Assembly: GCF_016124325.1 (NCBI RefSeq)
Contig: NZ_WGNY01000001.1
Span: 1 to 64,000 of the forward strand
From: Phenylobacterium sp.
GTDB lineage: Bacteria > Pseudomonadota > Alphaproteobacteria > Caulobacterales > Caulobacteraceae
Reading direction: 5' to 3'
Length of the DNA: 64,000 bases
Positions within the stretch are counted from its first letter, which is position 1. Every line of letters starts with the position of its first letter. The notes beneath the pieces are model-generated. The model was not told where the DNA came from. It saw only the letters and a program-made list of their open reading frames with translations, and did not search any database. Position numbers and translations under genes: made by a program. This document shows, one piece after another, positions 7,396-17,031 of the stretch.

Positions 7396-10300
7396 TTGGG
7401 GGCTCCTTGTGTTGAAGCGGTGCGGGAAGGCTTCATGGGCCATCGGCGGCGGAGCAGCAGATAGCCCGCCGGGATGACCAGCATGGAGAGCAGTGGAGCG
7501 GTCAGCATCCCGCCGATCATCGGCGCGGCGATGCGGCTCATCACCTCCGAGCCGGCCCCGTGTCCGACCAGGATGGGGGCGAGGCCCGCCAGGATGACGG
7601 CGACGGTCATGGCCTTGGGGCGCACCCGAAGGAGGGCGCCTTCGCGGACTGCCGCGTCGAGATCGACACGGCTGGGATTGGGGCCGCGTTCGGCCAGGGC
7701 GTGCTTGAGGTACATCAGCATCACCACTCCGAACTCGGCCGAGACGCCGGCGAGCGCAATGAACCCGACGCCCGTGGCGACGGACTGGTGGTAGCCGAGC
7801 AAGTAGAGCGCCCAGATGCCGCCCGTCAGCGCGAAGGGCAGCGTCGCCATGATCAGGGCGGCCTCGTCCAGTCGCCCGAAGGTCAGGTAGAGCAGCAGGA
7901 AGATGATCGCGAGCGTCGCCGGGACGACCAACCTCAGCCGCTCGGCGGCGCGCTGCAGGTATTCGAACTGGCCGGAATAGGCGACGGAGACTCCCGGCGG
8001 CAACTTCACCTCCTTGGCCACCGCCCGTCGTAGGTCGGTGACCACTGAGTTGAGGTCGCGGCCTCGTACGTCGACATAGACCCAGATCGAAGGCCGGGCG
8101 TTCTCGGTCTTCAGCATCGGCGGGCCGTCGACGATCTCGACGTTGGTCACCGTGCCCAGAGTGATCTGCTGGCCCGAGGGGGTCAGGATCGGCAGCGTCC
8201 GCAGGCCTTGCAGGCTGTCCCGCAGCTCGCGGGGATAGCGGACGCTGATCGGGTAGCGGGCGACGCCTTGGATTGTCTCGCCGATTGTCTCGCCGCCAAT
8301 AGCGCCCGAGACAATCTCCTGCACGTCGGCGATGTTGAGCCCGTAGCGGCCGGCCGTGGCGCGGTCGATGGCGACGTCCACATAGCGCCCGCCGGTCAGC
8401 CGTTCGGCGAGCGCCGAGCTGACGCCGGGCGTCGTCTTCGCCACCACCTCGACCTGGGCCGCCACCCGGTCGAGCTGGGCGAGGTCGGTTCCCGAGACCT
8501 TCACCCCGATCGGACTCTTGATACCGGTGGCCAGCATGTCGATGCGGTTGCGGATCGGCGGGACCCAGACGTTGGCGAGGCCCGGGACCTTCACCGTGCG
8601 GTCCAGTTCATCGACGAGCTTCTCCGGCGTCATGCCCGGCCGCCACTGATCGCGCGGCTTGAATTGGATAGTGGTCTCGAACATCTCCAGCGGCGCGGGG
8701 TCGGTGGCGGTCTCGGCGCGGCCAGCCTTGCCGAACACCGCCTTGACCTCCGGCACCGTGCGGATCAGCCGGTCGGTCTGCTGCAGCAGTTCCGAGGCCT
8801 TGGCCGCCGATATCCCCGGCAGGGCCGAAGGCATGTAGAGCAGGTCGCCTTCGTCCATCGGCGGGATGAACTCGCCGCCCACGCGGCTGAGCGGCCAGGC
8901 GGTGGTGGCGAAGGCGACAAGGGCGATAACCAGCACAGCGCCGGGCTTTCGCAGCACCCAGTCGATGGCCGGGCGATAGGCCGCGGTCAGCCAGCGATTC
9001 ACCGGGTTGGCGTCCTCGGCCGGGATGCGGCCACGGATGAAGTAGCCCATCAGCACCGGGACCAGGGTCACCGACAGGATCGCCGCGCCCGCCATGGCGT
9101 AGCTCTTGGTGAAGGCCAGCGGCGAGAACAGCCTGCCCTCCTGGGCCTGCAGGGCGAACACCGGCACGAACGACAGGGTGATGATCACCAGGCTGAGGAA
9201 CAGGGCCGGGCCGACCTCAGCGGCGGCCTCGGTGACCACGCGCCAGCGTGTGTCGTTGTTGATGACCTGGCCGGGATGCACATTCTCCCAGCGCTCCAGC
9301 CGCTTGTGGGCGTTCTCGATCATCACCACGGCGGCGTCGACCATGGCGCCGATGGCGATGGCGATGCCGCCCAACGACATGATGTTGGCGTTCACGCCCT
9401 GCATCCGCATGACGATGAAGGCGAACAGCACTCCCAGTGGCAGCGTCAGGATGGCGACCAGGGCCGAGCGGCCGTGCCAGAGGAACAAGCCGCAGACCAG
9501 GGCGACGACGATGAACTCCTCGATCAGCTTCTGCGTCAGGTTGGAGATCGCCCGGTCGATCAGCTGAGAACGGTCATAGGTGGTGACCATCTCGACGCCG
9601 GCCGGCAGACTGCGCTTCAGCTCCTCGACCTTGATCTTCACCGCCGCCAACGTCTCGCGAGCGTTCTTGCCCGAGCGCAGGATCAACACCCCGCCAGCGA
9701 CCTCGCCTTCGCCGTTCAGTTCGGCGACGCCCCGGCGCATCTCCGGGCCGAGCTGGATCGTCGCCACGTCGCCCAGTTGCACGGGCACGCCGCTGGTCGC
9801 CGTGCGCAGCGGGATGGCGCGGAAGTCGTCGAGGCTCTCCAGGTAGCCCGAGGCGCGGACCATGTACTCGGCCTCGCCCAGCTCCAGCACCGAGCCGCCG
9901 GCCTCCTGGTTGGCGCGGCGGATCGCCCCGACGGCCTGGCTATGGGTGACGCCGTAGGCAGTGAGCTTGGTGGGATCGAGCACCACTTGGTACTGGCGCA
10001 CCATGCCGCCGATGCTGGCGACCTCGGCGACGCCCGGTACGGTCTTTAGCTCGTAGCGCAGAAACCAGTCCTGCAAGGACCGCAGCTGCGACAGGTCATG
10101 GCGGCCGGAACGATCAATCAGGGCGTACTCATAAATCCAGCCCACGCCGGTGGCGTCGGGGCCCAGCGACGGCTTAGCTGACGCCGGCAGCCGGCCCTGC
10201 GCCTGGTTGAGGTATTCCAGCACCCGCGAGCGGGCCCAGTAGAGGTCGGTCCCGTCCTCGAACAGCACATAGACGAAGCTGTCGCCGAAGAACGAATAGC

Positions 10301-10550
10301 CGCGGACGGTCTTCGTGCCCGGCACCGACAGCATGGTGGTGGTCAGCGGATAGGTGACCTGGTTCTCGACGATCTGGGGGGCCTGGCCGGGATAGGTCGT
10401 GCGGATCACCACCTGCACGTCGGAGAGGTCCGGCAGGGCGTCCACGGGCGTGGAGCGCACCGCCCAGAGGCCGGCGACCAACAGGGCGACGGCCGCCAGA
10501 AGGACGAAGACGCGTCTCCGGACCGAGGCGTGGATCAGGGCGGTGATCAT
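7392..10550 (-). CDS. cusA: CusA/CzcA-family heavy-metal RND efflux pump (1052 aa)
   Basis: The start is ATG 10550, overlapping the cusB stop as ATGA. Length and sequence match heavy-metal-efflux RND transporters: a cytoplasmic start [17 protein letters not shown]1, large periplasmic loops, and in TM4 the [20 protein letters not shown] segment with the proton-relay aspartate of the HME family. [20 protein letters not shown] in the second porter region is typical of CusA/CzcA. It sits in the inner membrane and exchanges protons for metal, forming a tripartite pump with CusB and CusC. The CusF partners point to Cu(I)/Ag(I) rather than Co/Zn/Cd, although the metal cannot be fixed from sequence alone. 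Confidence 0.92.
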   Translation of the reverse strand: MITALIHASVRRRVFVLLAAVALLVAGLWAVRSTPVDALPDLSDVQVVIRTTYPGQAPQIVENQVTYPLTTTMLSVPGTKTVRGYSFFGDSFVYVLFEDGTDLYWARSRVLEYLNQAQGRLPASAKPSLGPDATGVGWIYEYALIDRSGRHDLSQLRSLQDWFLRYELKTVPGVAEVASIGGMVRQYQVVLDPTKLTAYGVTHSQAVGAIRRANQEAGGSVLELGEAEYMVRASGYLESLDDFRAIPLRTATSGVPVQLGDVATIQLGPEMRRGVAELNGEGEVAGGVLILRSGKNARETLAAVKIKVEELKRSLPAGVEMVTTYDRSQLIDRAISNLTQKLIEEFIVVALVCGLFLWHGRSALVAILTLPLGVLFAFIVMRMQGVNANIMSLGGIAIAIGAMVDAAVVMIENAHKRLERWENVHPGQVINNDTRWRVVTEAAAEVGPALFLSLVIITLSFVPVFALQAQEGRLFSPLAFTKSYAMAGAAILSVTLVPVLMGYFIRGRIPAEDANPVNRWLTAAYRPAIDWVLRKPGAVLVIALVAFATTAWPLSRVGGEFIPPMDEGDLLYMPSALPGISAAKASELLQQTDRLIRTVPEVKAVFGKAGRAETATDPAPLEMFETTIQFKPRDQWRPGMTPEKLVDELDRTVKVPGLANVWVPPIRNRIDMLATGIKSPIGVKVSGTDLAQLDRVAAQVEVVAKTTPGVSSALAERLTGGRYVDVAIDRATAGRYGLNIADVQEIVSGAIGGETIGETIQGVARYPISVRYPRELRDSLQGLRTLPILTPSGQQITLGTVTNVEIVDGPPMLKTENARPSIWVYVDVRGRDLNSVVTDLRRAVAKEVKLPPGVSVAYSGQFEYLQRAAERLRLVVPATLAIIFLLLYLTFGRLDEAALIMATLPFALTGGIWALYLLGYHQSVATGVGFIALAGVSAEFGVVMLMYLKHALAERGPNPSRVDLDAAVREGALLRVRPKAMTVAVILAGLAPILVGHGAGSEVMSRIAAPMIGGMLTAPLLSMLVIPAGYLLLRRRWPMKPSRTASTQGAPK

Positions 10551-12028
10551 TGCGCCGCCCCGGTCTTGGTCATGCGTCGGATCGTGGGAACGCCGCCTGC
10601 CTGGTCGAAGGCGAAGGCCACGCGGTCGCCGACCTTGAAGCCTCGGGCGAGGCGCGGATCGGCCAGGGTGAAGGCCATGGTCATGGCTGGCCACTTGAGC
10701 GCCGGCACGGGTTCATGGCTGAGGGTCACCGAGCGGGCCTTGAGCTGCTCGATGCGGCCGGTCGACTGGTAGAGCGCCGGAGCCGCGGTGGCGGCCGGCG
10801 ACTGAGTGGCGATCGGCCGGGCCTGGACGCCCGACAGGCTGGCTTCGGAGTCGATCAGGAACTGGCCGGAGGCCACAACCTTCTCGCCTTCGTTGAGACC
10901 GGCCAGAACCTCGGTCTGACCACCGCTCTCGCGGCCGACCCGGACCTCGGCGGGCCGGAAACGCCCGCCGTCATGCGCCAACATCACCAGGGTCCGCCGA
11001 CCGGTGCGGATGACGGCTTCAGAAGGGACCAGCAGCGCCGGCGTCGCGCCTCCGCTGAACCGGACCTCGCCGTACATGCCTGGGCGCAGACGGCCGTTCC
11101 GATTCGGAAGCTCGACGCGGGCGGTGAGCGTGCGGCTATCTGCCGCCGCCTCTGGCAGGATGGTCGACAACCGGCCCGGGAAGATCTCGCCGGGATAGGC
11201 GGGCAGGGTGACCGTGACCGGCTGGCCGGGACGGACTTGGCCGGCCAGGGCCTCGGGGATGGCGGCGTTCAGCCAGACAGTCCCGAGCCCGCTGATCTCG
11301 GCCAGGGTCTGGCCCTTGGCGATGCTCATGCCGGCGCGAACGCCGAGGGTGCGGATCACCCCGCCCGTGGGCGTCGTGATGGTGATGGTCGTCTGCGGCC
11401 GGCCGCTGTGTTCGACCGCGGCGATGAGGCCGGGCGACATGCCGAGCAGGGTCAGGCGCTGGCGGGCCGCCTGGGTCAGTCTGGCGTCGCCGGTGCGGCG
11501 AACGGCCAGATACTCGCCCTGGGCGCCGCCCCACTCGGGAACCAGCAGGTCGGCCAGCGGCGCACCGGCGGCGATGACGTCGCCAGGCGCGCGGGCATGG
11601 ACTCGCTGCACGAAGCCGGCGGCGCGGGCCTGGACGATGGCCAGGTCGCGCTGGTTGAAATCGATGACGCCAGGGGCGGTCAGTTCGCTGGCGAGCGATC
11701 CGCGCTGCGCGGTCGCCAGCCGCACGCCCAGGTTCTGAACGCGGGCCGGGTCGATCTGAACACCGGCGCCGCCGACCGCCTCGTCGGCGTATTTGGGGAC
11801 CAGCTGCATGTCCATGAACGGCGACTTGCCCGGCTTGTCGAAGCGTTGGGTCGGAACCATCGGGTCGTACCAGTAGAGGATCTGACGCCCTTCCGGCCCA
11901 GCGGCGGCCATGGTGGCTTCGGGATGGTTCGACAGGCGGGCGATGCCGAAGCCGGCGGCCCCGCCGACCGCGAGCAGGGCCGCCGCGGCGAAGGCCAGGC
12001 GCGCCCGAGTGTTGTTGAGCGCGCTCAT
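10547..12028 (-). CDS. cusB: CusB membrane-fusion protein with C-terminal CusF-like domain (493 aa)
   Basis: Residues 8-30 are an N-terminal membrane anchor. Residues about 50-82 are the heavy-metal-binding YHS-like segment of CusB proteins ([20 protein letters not shown], then [10 protein letters not shown]). Barrel-sandwich and beta-barrel hybrid domains of an RND adaptor follow. The last 80 residues repeat a CusF fold ([20 protein letters not shown]) with the same His/Trp/Met/Met ligands. It therefore carries its own metallochaperone domain in addition to the separate cusF gene. It lies between cusC and cusA, with ATGA overlaps at both ends, so the proteins are probably made in fixed proportion. 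Confidence 0.9.
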   Translation of the reverse strand: MSALNNTRARLAFAAAALLAVGGAAGFGIARLSNHPEATMAAAGPEGRQILYWYDPMVPTQRFDKPGKSPFMDMQLVPKYADEAVGGAGVQIDPARVQNLGVRLATAQRGSLASELTAPGVIDFNQRDLAIVQARAAGFVQRVHARAPGDVIAAGAPLADLLVPEWGGAQGEYLAVRRTGDARLTQAARQRLTLLGMSPGLIAAVEHSGRPQTTITITTPTGGVIRTLGVRAGMSIAKGQTLAEISGLGTVWLNAAIPEALAGQVRPGQPVTVTLPAYPGEIFPGRLSTILPEAAADSRTLTARVELPNRNGRLRPGMYGEVRFSGGATPALLVPSEAVIRTGRRTLVMLAHDGGRFRPAEVRVGRESGGQTEVLAGLNEGEKVVASGQFLIDSEASLSGVQARPIATQSPAATAAPALYQSTGRIEQLKARSVTLSHEPVPALKWPAMTMAFTLADPRLARGFKVGDRVAFAFDQAGGVPTIRRMTKTGAAQ

Positions 12029-13260
12029 GGCGTTTCGCTTCCATAGGTGAAATTGATGCGGACCGCGTCGCGGGTGACGGCGGCTTCGCGTTCCAGGGCG
12101 GTAAGACGGGCGTCCGCCAGTCCGGTGAACGCCTCCAACACCTCTGTCAGGCCCGCGCGGCCGGCGGCGTAGCTCGCGGTCTCCAGGTCCGCCTGCTGGC
12201 GGGCGGCGGGCAGGACCACGTCACGCGCTCGCATCCATTGATCGTGGTGCGCCACCTGGTCGGCCAGGTCGCTGTCCAGCGAAGCCGCCAGCGTCCGCCG
12301 GGCGGTGTCGCGTTCGGCGCGCACCCGGGCGGTGTCGGCGGTTCGGGCGGCGATCAGCGGGTCCTGGCGGCGGCCGGGGAACAGCGGCAGGCGGACGCTG
12401 ACCCCGGCCGAGACCATGTCCCCGAACATCGGGTCGCGCCGGCCATAGCCGACCTCGAAGGCCCAGTCCGGCCGCCTGGCGGCACGGGCCAGGTCGACCT
12501 CGGCCTGCGCTTTGCGGCCAACGGACTGGTAGGCGAGCAGGGTCGAATGGCGCTCGAGCCCGGACCGAAGCGTCTCCGCGTCCAGGTGCAGGCCGGGGGG
12601 AGCTCCGCTGGTGCTAGGCGTCGGGTCGCCCGTCCAGCGGACAAGCTCGGCGCGGGCCTTGCCGACCATGGCTACGAGTTCGCTGCGCTGATCGTCTAGG
12701 CCCGCACGCAGGCGGACCGGCGCGAGGGCCATGGCCGGGCGGCTGGCGCCCGACGCGACGCCGGAGGGTGCGGCGTCCCACAGCGGCTGGAGATTGCGCA
12801 GCACTTCATCAAGCGCCGCGAGCCGCTGCTGGGCATAGTCGAGGTCGATCCAGGCCAGCGCCGCAGCGAGCCGCACATCGCGCTCGGCGATCTGCGCCTG
12901 GGCCTGCGCCAAGCCGATCTCCGCCTGGGCGGCGCTGACCTCGGCGCGGCGGCGAGCGCGATTGGGAACTTCCTGCATGACCCCGACCGTGGCCATGGTC
13001 ATCTGGTCGGCTCCGAAGCGGCCGGCCATGGGACCGGAGATCGGATAGTTGTCGACGCCGACCTTCAACTGCGGATCGGGCAGGGAGCCTGCCGCGCGCG
13101 AGGCGGCGCGCGCGGCCTCCACCTGCAGGCCGGCGGCCTGCAGGCTGGGCGCATTGGCGCTGGCCCGCGCCAGGGCCTGGTCGAAGGTCAGCGGCTCGGC
13201 CTGGGCCGAGGTCGCCAGGACGACGGCCATCAGGCCGGGCGTCCAACGTAAAGGAGACAT
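12025..13260 (-). CDS. cusC: CusC/TolC-type outer-membrane efflux protein (411 aa)
   Basis: ATG 13260 begins a signal peptide (cleavage near AQAEP, residue 22). The rest shows the long heptad-rich helices of the outer membrane efflux protein family (LTFDQALARASANAPSLQAA at the start of repeat one, and a matching second half from about residue 215). It would form the outer-membrane channel of the Cus pump. It is somewhat shorter than E. coli CusC and has no lipobox. First structural gene of the operon, with its stop overlapping the cusB start. Confidence 0.85.
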   Translation of the reverse strand: MSPLRWTPGLMAVVLATSAQAEPLTFDQALARASANAPSLQAAGLQVEAARAASRAAGSLPDPQLKVGVDNYPISGPMAGRFGADQMTMATVGVMQEVPNRARRRAEVSAAQAEIGLAQAQAQIAERDVRLAAALAWIDLDYAQQRLAALDEVLRNLQPLWDAAPSGVASGASRPAMALAPVRLRAGLDDQRSELVAMVGKARAELVRWTGDPTPSTSGAPPGLHLDAETLRSGLERHSTLLAYQSVGRKAQAEVDLARAARRPDWAFEVGYGRRDPMFGDMVSAGVSVRLPLFPGRRQDPLIAARTADTARVRAERDTARRTLAASLDSDLADQVAHHDQWMRARDVVLPAARQQADLETASYAAGRAGLTEVLEAFTGLADARLTALEREAAVTRDAVRINFTYGSETP

Positions 13261-13335
13261 GGCTCCGAACTCCTGGGTGACGACGCAGACGCGTCATGAC
13301 CGGCGCACTGGGTGCGCCGGCGGGTCAGCCGAAGG

Positions 13336-13707
13336 TCAGAGGAAGATGGGCGGTCGCAGCTCTCGATCGGGCGGCCGGGAGGGCGCGGTGCGGTCGCTGA
13401 CGATGTCGTGCCGCGCGGCGCCTTGCGGGAGGTGGAGAACGGCGACGGTTGCGGCGGCCAGGGGCGGCGCCACCGTGGTGGCCTGGCAGAGGCCAGCCTG
13501 CACGCAGGAAGATTTCTGGGGCGCCTCGCCCTTGGCCGGCGCCTTGGCGTGATCGTCCATCGCCGTCGCGCTCGTCTGGGCGGGCGCCATCATCGGGCAG
13601 TCGGGCGGACAGGGATCACAGGCCGCCGCCGTGGCCACGGAGGGGCCTCCGGCGATCACCAGCATGATCGTCGCGACGAAGGCCAACAGGGCGGACCAGT
13701 TGCGCAA
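13336..13707 (-). CDS. Small exported Cys/Met-rich protein upstream of cusC (123 aa)
   Basis: A TTG start at 13707 with GGGAG 8 bp upstream gives a signal peptide (residues 1-28, ending AAA). Next come a short Cys/Met cluster (CDPCPPDCPMM) with a His/Lys linker, a second Cys pair (SSCVQAGLC), a hydrophobic stretch and a proline-rich tail ending LRPPIFL. The clustered thiol and thioether ligands just ahead of cusCBAF suggest copper or silver binding in the periplasm or inner membrane. It resembles small proteins annotated near copper operons (DUF2946-like), but I cannot assign the family firmly. It is co-directional with cusC across a 75-bp gap. Confidence 0.55.
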   Translation of the reverse strand: MRNWSALLAFVATIMLVIAGGPSVATAAACDPCPPDCPMMAPAQTSATAMDDHAKAPAKGEAPQKSSCVQAGLCQATTVAPPLAAATVAVLHLPQGAARHDIVSDRTAPSRPPDRELRPPIFL

Positions 13708-13770
13708 GCCACGTCTCCCAACGCCTCAGAAAATGGACCGGCCGAGCGACCGGCGCAAGGCACGGTCACG

Positions 13771-14226
13771 CTATGCCTGAAAGCCGAGTTGCGCGTGACC
13801 CTCGGGAATATGGTGCTGGCAGGCGGCGTGGTCGCTCAGGACGTCGATCACGCGGCAATCGGAGACCTTGCCGTGGCATGCCGCCTCGACCATTCGCCGG
13901 AGCTCGGCCTGCAGGGCCTGCAAGCTGGCGATCTTGCCGTCGACGGCCGCGAGCTGGTCGGCCGCCAGGGTATCGGCCTCGTCGCAAGGCCGCTCAGGCT
14001 CATCGGAAAGGGCCAACAGCGCCCGAACGGCTTCGACCGGAAAGCCAAGCTGACGGGCGTGCTTGATGAAGGTCAGCCGCCGCACACTCTCTTCGCCATA
14101 GATACGTCGGTTGCCTTCCAGATCATTCGTCAGGCTCGTGGGGAGTTGCGAACAGGCGCTGCGCCCGCACCGACCTTTACGATCTCGCCGCGAGCTCACG
14201 AGCGGGCTTGATGCCCGCTCGTTCAC
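13771..14226 (-). pseudogene. MerR/CueR-type regulator lacking its DNA-binding N-terminus
   Basis: From EGNRRIYGEESVRRLTFIKH onward the protein is a normal MerR-family dimerisation helix. It ends with a metal-site-like segment (Cys in ACHGKVSDC, then HAACQHH). The preceding 37 residues (rich in Ser, Arg and Cys) do not contain the winged helix or the RYYE-type signature that should come immediately before, and neither of the other minus-strand frames shows it. The loss lies just inside the right direct repeat (14241), so the gene was probably truncated when the module boundary formed. It would originally have controlled the cus operon; as it stands it could dimerise but not bind DNA. Confidence 0.55.
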
Positions 14227-14240
14227 GGCTAAGAGACGAT

Positions 14241-14313
14241 CTACACAGCGCCGGCACAGTCGATTTTAGGCCAAATTGATCAAGCAAAAACAGTAGGATA
14301 AATCAGCCTGACC
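14241..14313 (+). repeat. Right direct repeat flanking the copper-efflux module (candidate att site)
   Basis: This is the second copy of the repeat at 6846, in the same orientation, with the identical 17-mer CAAGCAAAAACAGTAGG at 14281-14297 and the same 40-bp spacing from CTACACAGC. After the core both copies show a TCAG..CTGA palindrome and CGCAA. The 7.4 kb between the copies holds exactly the copper module and the MerR remnant. From here to 14495 no gene was found. Confidence 0.55.
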
Positions 14314-14495
14314 TTTCGCAAAGGGGTAGGGGGTCGAGTTTTGAGCGGGCTCCTGTGCGCTGGTCTAGGCTTTGAGCGTATGCCCCGGCCCGACCATGCC
14401 GACCTAGCACCAGCTGTCCGCGCCCCGGTGCTGATGAGCGAGTTGTGGCGGGCGGGAGGCACAGGCCTTGCCCCAATCCCCCTGCGCCAGCGCGT

Positions 14496-15110
14496 TCAGC
14501 GCCCCTGCTGCAACCGCTCGATCTGCGCCTTGAGCTCGGTGATTTCCCGATCGCGCTCGGCCAGCATGGCGTCGACCTGGTCGGCGTCGATCTTGCGCGG
14601 GATATGTTGGGTGCAATTGGGGTCCCAGGCGGTGACCTTGAACAGCAGCACACGCTCAGGCGCCGCCGGGTAGTTCTCTGGCATGACCGCCTGGAGCAGG
14701 TCGGCGTCGTCATCGATCATCCGGGCCTCGCCCCAGATCTTGATGCGGCGGCGGCTGGCGTAGTCCATCAGGAAGATGAACGCCTTGCGGCTTTCGAGCA
14801 GGTTGCCCTGCGATATGAACTGCCGGTTGCCCCGGAAGTCGGCCATCGCCAGGGTGCGCTCGTCGATCGGCTTGAGGAAGCCGCGCGGTCCGCCACGATG
14901 CTGGATGTAGGGCTGCCCCTCCGCGTTCACGGTGGCGAGGTAGAAGCTGTCTTGCTGGGCGATGAACGCCGCCAGTTGGGGCGTGATGAGGTCGGGCCAG
15001 CCCCCGCGGGCCTCCATCTTGGCGTAGGTTTCGCGTGAGCCGTTGCGGACCTGAAGCTGCTTCACCGTATCGGTGAAGGCGATGTCGCTGGTCGGGTGTT
15101 GACGGTGCAT
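14496..15110 (-). CDS. Pyridoxamine 5'-phosphate oxidase-like flavin-binding protein (204 aa)
   Basis: ATG 15110 has GGAG 10 bp upstream. Residues about 40-150 are a split-barrel flavin-binding domain (DSFYLATVNAEGQPYIQHRG, then GFLKPIDERTLAMADFRGN, then RIKIWGEARM), as in the PNPOx-like superfamily. The last 30 residues form a charged coiled coil. Members reduce small molecules or bind FMN/F420/haem; the substrate is not predictable. It follows the DsrE gene in the same direction (65-bp gap), and both are probably controlled by the divergent TetR regulator through the operators at 15585-15658. Confidence 0.75.
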   Translation of the reverse strand: MHRQHPTSDIAFTDTVKQLQVRNGSRETYAKMEARGGWPDLITPQLAAFIAQQDSFYLATVNAEGQPYIQHRGGPRGFLKPIDERTLAMADFRGNRQFISQGNLLESRKAFIFLMDYASRRRIKIWGEARMIDDDADLLQAVMPENYPAAPERVLLFKVTAWDPNCTQHIPRKIDADQVDAMLAERDREITELKAQIERLQQGR

Positions 15111-15175
15111 TCTTTGGCCGCTCCAGAGGGAGGGGTCCGGCGTCCGCCCCGAGGGCCGGGCGCCGGACGGGAAGG

Positions 15176-15553
15176 TCAGAACGTGACCAGGCTGTAGCCC
15201 TGGTCGAGATAGCTCGAGACGTCGAGCACGCCCGGGGTCCCGGGAATGGCCTTCTCGTAGTCGAGCTTGAGGCCGGTCTTGCGCGCATCCTCCGTCGCAC
15301 CGAAGACATCCGCACAGCCGCCGCAGACGCCGGCTATGACGTCCTTGACGGCTTCGTAGAGCCCGTGGGCCGGATGGTCGGCCTTGACGAGTTCGGCCGG
15401 CCAGCGCGTGCCCGCGCCCTGGAAGATGACGGCGACGTCCTGCTTCCGCTCCTGGAGTTCGTAGGCGAGGAACAGGGCGTTGAAGAGGCGACCAAGCGCT
15501 TCGTCGGATCCCGCCTTGGGATCGGAATAGATGATGATGGCGGTCTTGCTCAT
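15176..15553 (-). CDS. DsrE/DsrF-like family protein (125 aa)
   Basis: A complete small alpha/beta protein of the DsrE family (KTAIIIYSDPKAGSDEALGR at the start, DVAVIFQGAGTRW in the middle, and a C-x-x-C-like GVCGGCADVFGA segment). Family members carry persulfides or act as small redox and sulfur-handling proteins; which applies here is unknown, but the cysteine pair at about residues 77-80 is compatible. It is the first gene of a unit read away from the tetR gene at 15675, with its start 122 bp from that gene. Confidence 0.7.
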   Translation of the reverse strand: MSKTAIIIYSDPKAGSDEALGRLFNALFLAYELQERKQDVAVIFQGAGTRWPAELVKADHPAHGLYEAVKDVIAGVCGGCADVFGATEDARKTGLKLDYEKAIPGTPGVLDVSSYLDQGYSLVTF

Positions 15554-15584
15554 GGGAGTCTCCGGTTGCCGATACCGGTCATTG

Positions 15585-15658
15585 CCGAACGACCGGTAAA
15601 ATTGAACTAGAGGCTCGACAGGTGGCGGTCAAGATAATAAACCGAACGTCCGGTAAAA
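15585..15658. promoter_or_regulatory. Paired operator for the TetR regulator
   Basis: Two nearly identical 17-bp direct copies, CCGAACGACCGGTAAAA (15585-15601) and CCGAACGTCCGGTAAAA (15642-15658), lie 57 bp apart in the divergent DsrE/tetR intergenic region. Each includes an imperfect palindrome (ACCG..CGGT in the second). One copy is next to the start of each transcription unit, which fits a TetR repressor acting on both. Confidence 0.6.
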
Positions 15659-15674
15659 ATGGAGATCCGCCCTC

Positions 15675-16256
15675 ATGGCCCGCAAGACGCTGATTGGCGA
15701 GGAGGCTCTGGTAGAGCGCCTGAGCGCGACGTTCCGCGACGTCGGATACGAGGGCGCCTCGCTCGCCCTGCTGTCGGAAGCCACCGGCCTCAAGAAGGCC
15801 AGCCTCTACCACCGCTTTCCGGGCGGCAAGGAGCAGATGGGGATGGAAGTCCTGCAGGACGCAGGACGCTGGCTGACCGCCCATGTGCTGGAGCCGCTCG
15901 CGGGCGAGGGCTCGCCGCGCGCGCGGATCGCGGCGATGACGCGGGAACTCGACGGTTTCTATCGCGGCGGCGAGCAGGCTTGCCTGCTCAATCTGCTCTC
16001 CTCGCCGATCGGCGGATCGGGCCCGTTCAAGGCGGCGATCCGCCAGATGTTCGAGGCCTTTGTCGATGCGCTCGCCGGCGTCGTCGCCGAGGCGGGTTTC
16101 CCCGCAAGCGTCGCCCGTGACCGGGCCGAGCGCGGCGTGGCGCTGATTCAGGGCAGCCTCGTGCTCGCACGCGGGCTGGGATCGACCGAACCCTTTCGCA
16201 AGGCGCTCGATGCGCTCCCCGGTGACATGCTCGCCGGCGCGGGAGAATGCGCGTGA
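15675..16256 (+). CDS. TetR-family repressor (193 aa)
   Basis: Residues 9-55 form the TetR helix-turn-helix (ATFRDVGYEGASLALLSEAT, then GLKKASLYHRFPGGKEQM). The C-terminal part is of the AcrR/YxaF type, with a Cys in EQACLLNLL (about residue 100) that could sense thiol-reactive compounds. Its stop overlaps the start of the glutathione transferase gene by 10 bp, so the two are translationally coupled. The divergent DsrE/PNPOx unit and this unit share the paired operator just upstream. Confidence 0.85.
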   Translation: MARKTLIGEEALVERLSATFRDVGYEGASLALLSEATGLKKASLYHRFPGGKEQMGMEVLQDAGRWLTAHVLEPLAGEGSPRARIAAMTRELDGFYRGGEQACLLNLLSSPIGGSGPFKAAIRQMFEAFVDALAGVVAEAGFPASVARDRAERGVALIQGSLVLARGLGSTEPFRKALDALPGDMLAGAGECA

Positions 16257-16897
16257 AGCTCCACTACAGCCCCAAGTCAGGGCACTCCCATCGCGCGCGG
16301 CTGTTCCTTTCGCTGCTCGGCGTCCCGTTCGATCTGGTCGACGTCGATCTGGCGGCGCGACAGCACAAGAGCGCCGAGTTCCTGCGGATGAACGCCTTCG
16401 GGCAGGTTCCGGTGCTGGAGGACGACGGCGTGGCGATCGCCGATTCCAACGCGATCCTCGTCTATCTCGCCCGGAAGTTCGACCGCACGGACTGGTGTCC
16501 CGACGACGCCTTGGGCGGGGCGCGCGTGCAGCGTTGGCTGTCGGTCGCCGCTGGCCAGCTCGTCCAGGGACCGGCAAGCGCCAGGCTGGCGACCCTGTTC
16601 GGCGCGAAGATCGACGTCCCCGCCGCCGTCGGCCGCGCGCATGCCCTGCTCGCCGTGATGGAAGCGGAACTCGCCCAATCAGGTTGGCTGGCGGCCGAGC
16701 GCCCGACGATCGCGGACATCGCGCTCTACAGCTACGTGGCGCGGGCTCCCGAAGGCGATGTCGCCCTGGACGCCTATCCGCGCGTCCAGGCCTGGCTCAA
16801 GCGGATCGAGGCGCTTCCCGGATACGTCCCGTTCGTGATCCATCCGGTCGGCCTTTACGCGCCGGGCGCTCCGTTGGCCCATCTGGCGACGGCGTGA
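16247..16897 (+). CDS. Glutathione S-transferase (216 aa)
   Basis: The N-terminal thioredoxin-like domain (residues 1-78) begins KLHYSPKSGHSHRARLFLSL and includes GQVPVLEDDG and the glutathione-contact DSNAILVYLA. The C-terminal helical domain contains the conserved N-capping motif region (RPTIADIALYSYVA). The catalytic residue is probably the Ser at 8 or 11 rather than Tyr. It conjugates glutathione to electrophiles or reduces peroxides in the cytoplasm. It is co-expressed with the upstream tetR, suggesting a response to a reactive small molecule. Confidence 0.85.
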   Translation: MRVKLHYSPKSGHSHRARLFLSLLGVPFDLVDVDLAARQHKSAEFLRMNAFGQVPVLEDDGVAIADSNAILVYLARKFDRTDWCPDDALGGARVQRWLSVAAGQLVQGPASARLATLFGAKIDVPAAVGRAHALLAVMEAELAQSGWLAAERPTIADIALYSYVARAPEGDVALDAYPRVQAWLKRIEALPGYVPFVIHPVGLYAPGAPLAHLATA

Positions 16898-16970
16898 CGC
16901 AAGCCGGATGCGACGCGCCTCTTCCTGCCGTCGCTGGTCCCGAGGCATGGAGATCGGGGGAGGGCGGAAG

Positions 16971-16999
16971 TGTAACCGAAGGCGCGCCTCGAACGAAGT
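16971..16999 (+). promoter_or_regulatory. SigmaF-type ECF promoter 1 (DUF547-nrtS)
   Basis: TGTAACC (16971-16977), 16 bp, then CGAAGT (16994-16999), 32 bp before the ATG of the DUF547 gene. It matches the promoter found in front of sigF itself and seven other transcription units in this window. Confidence 0.75.
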
Positions 17000-17031
17000 T
17001 GTAGGGGCAAGCACGGGTCTGGGGCGCTGAC

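Noticed and set aside
8208..10049. Long open frame (613 codons) antisense to cusA
   Set aside because: High-GC genes give long antisense frames; its composition is His/Gln/Arg/Gly-rich without domains, while the opposite strand encodes a clear RND pump.
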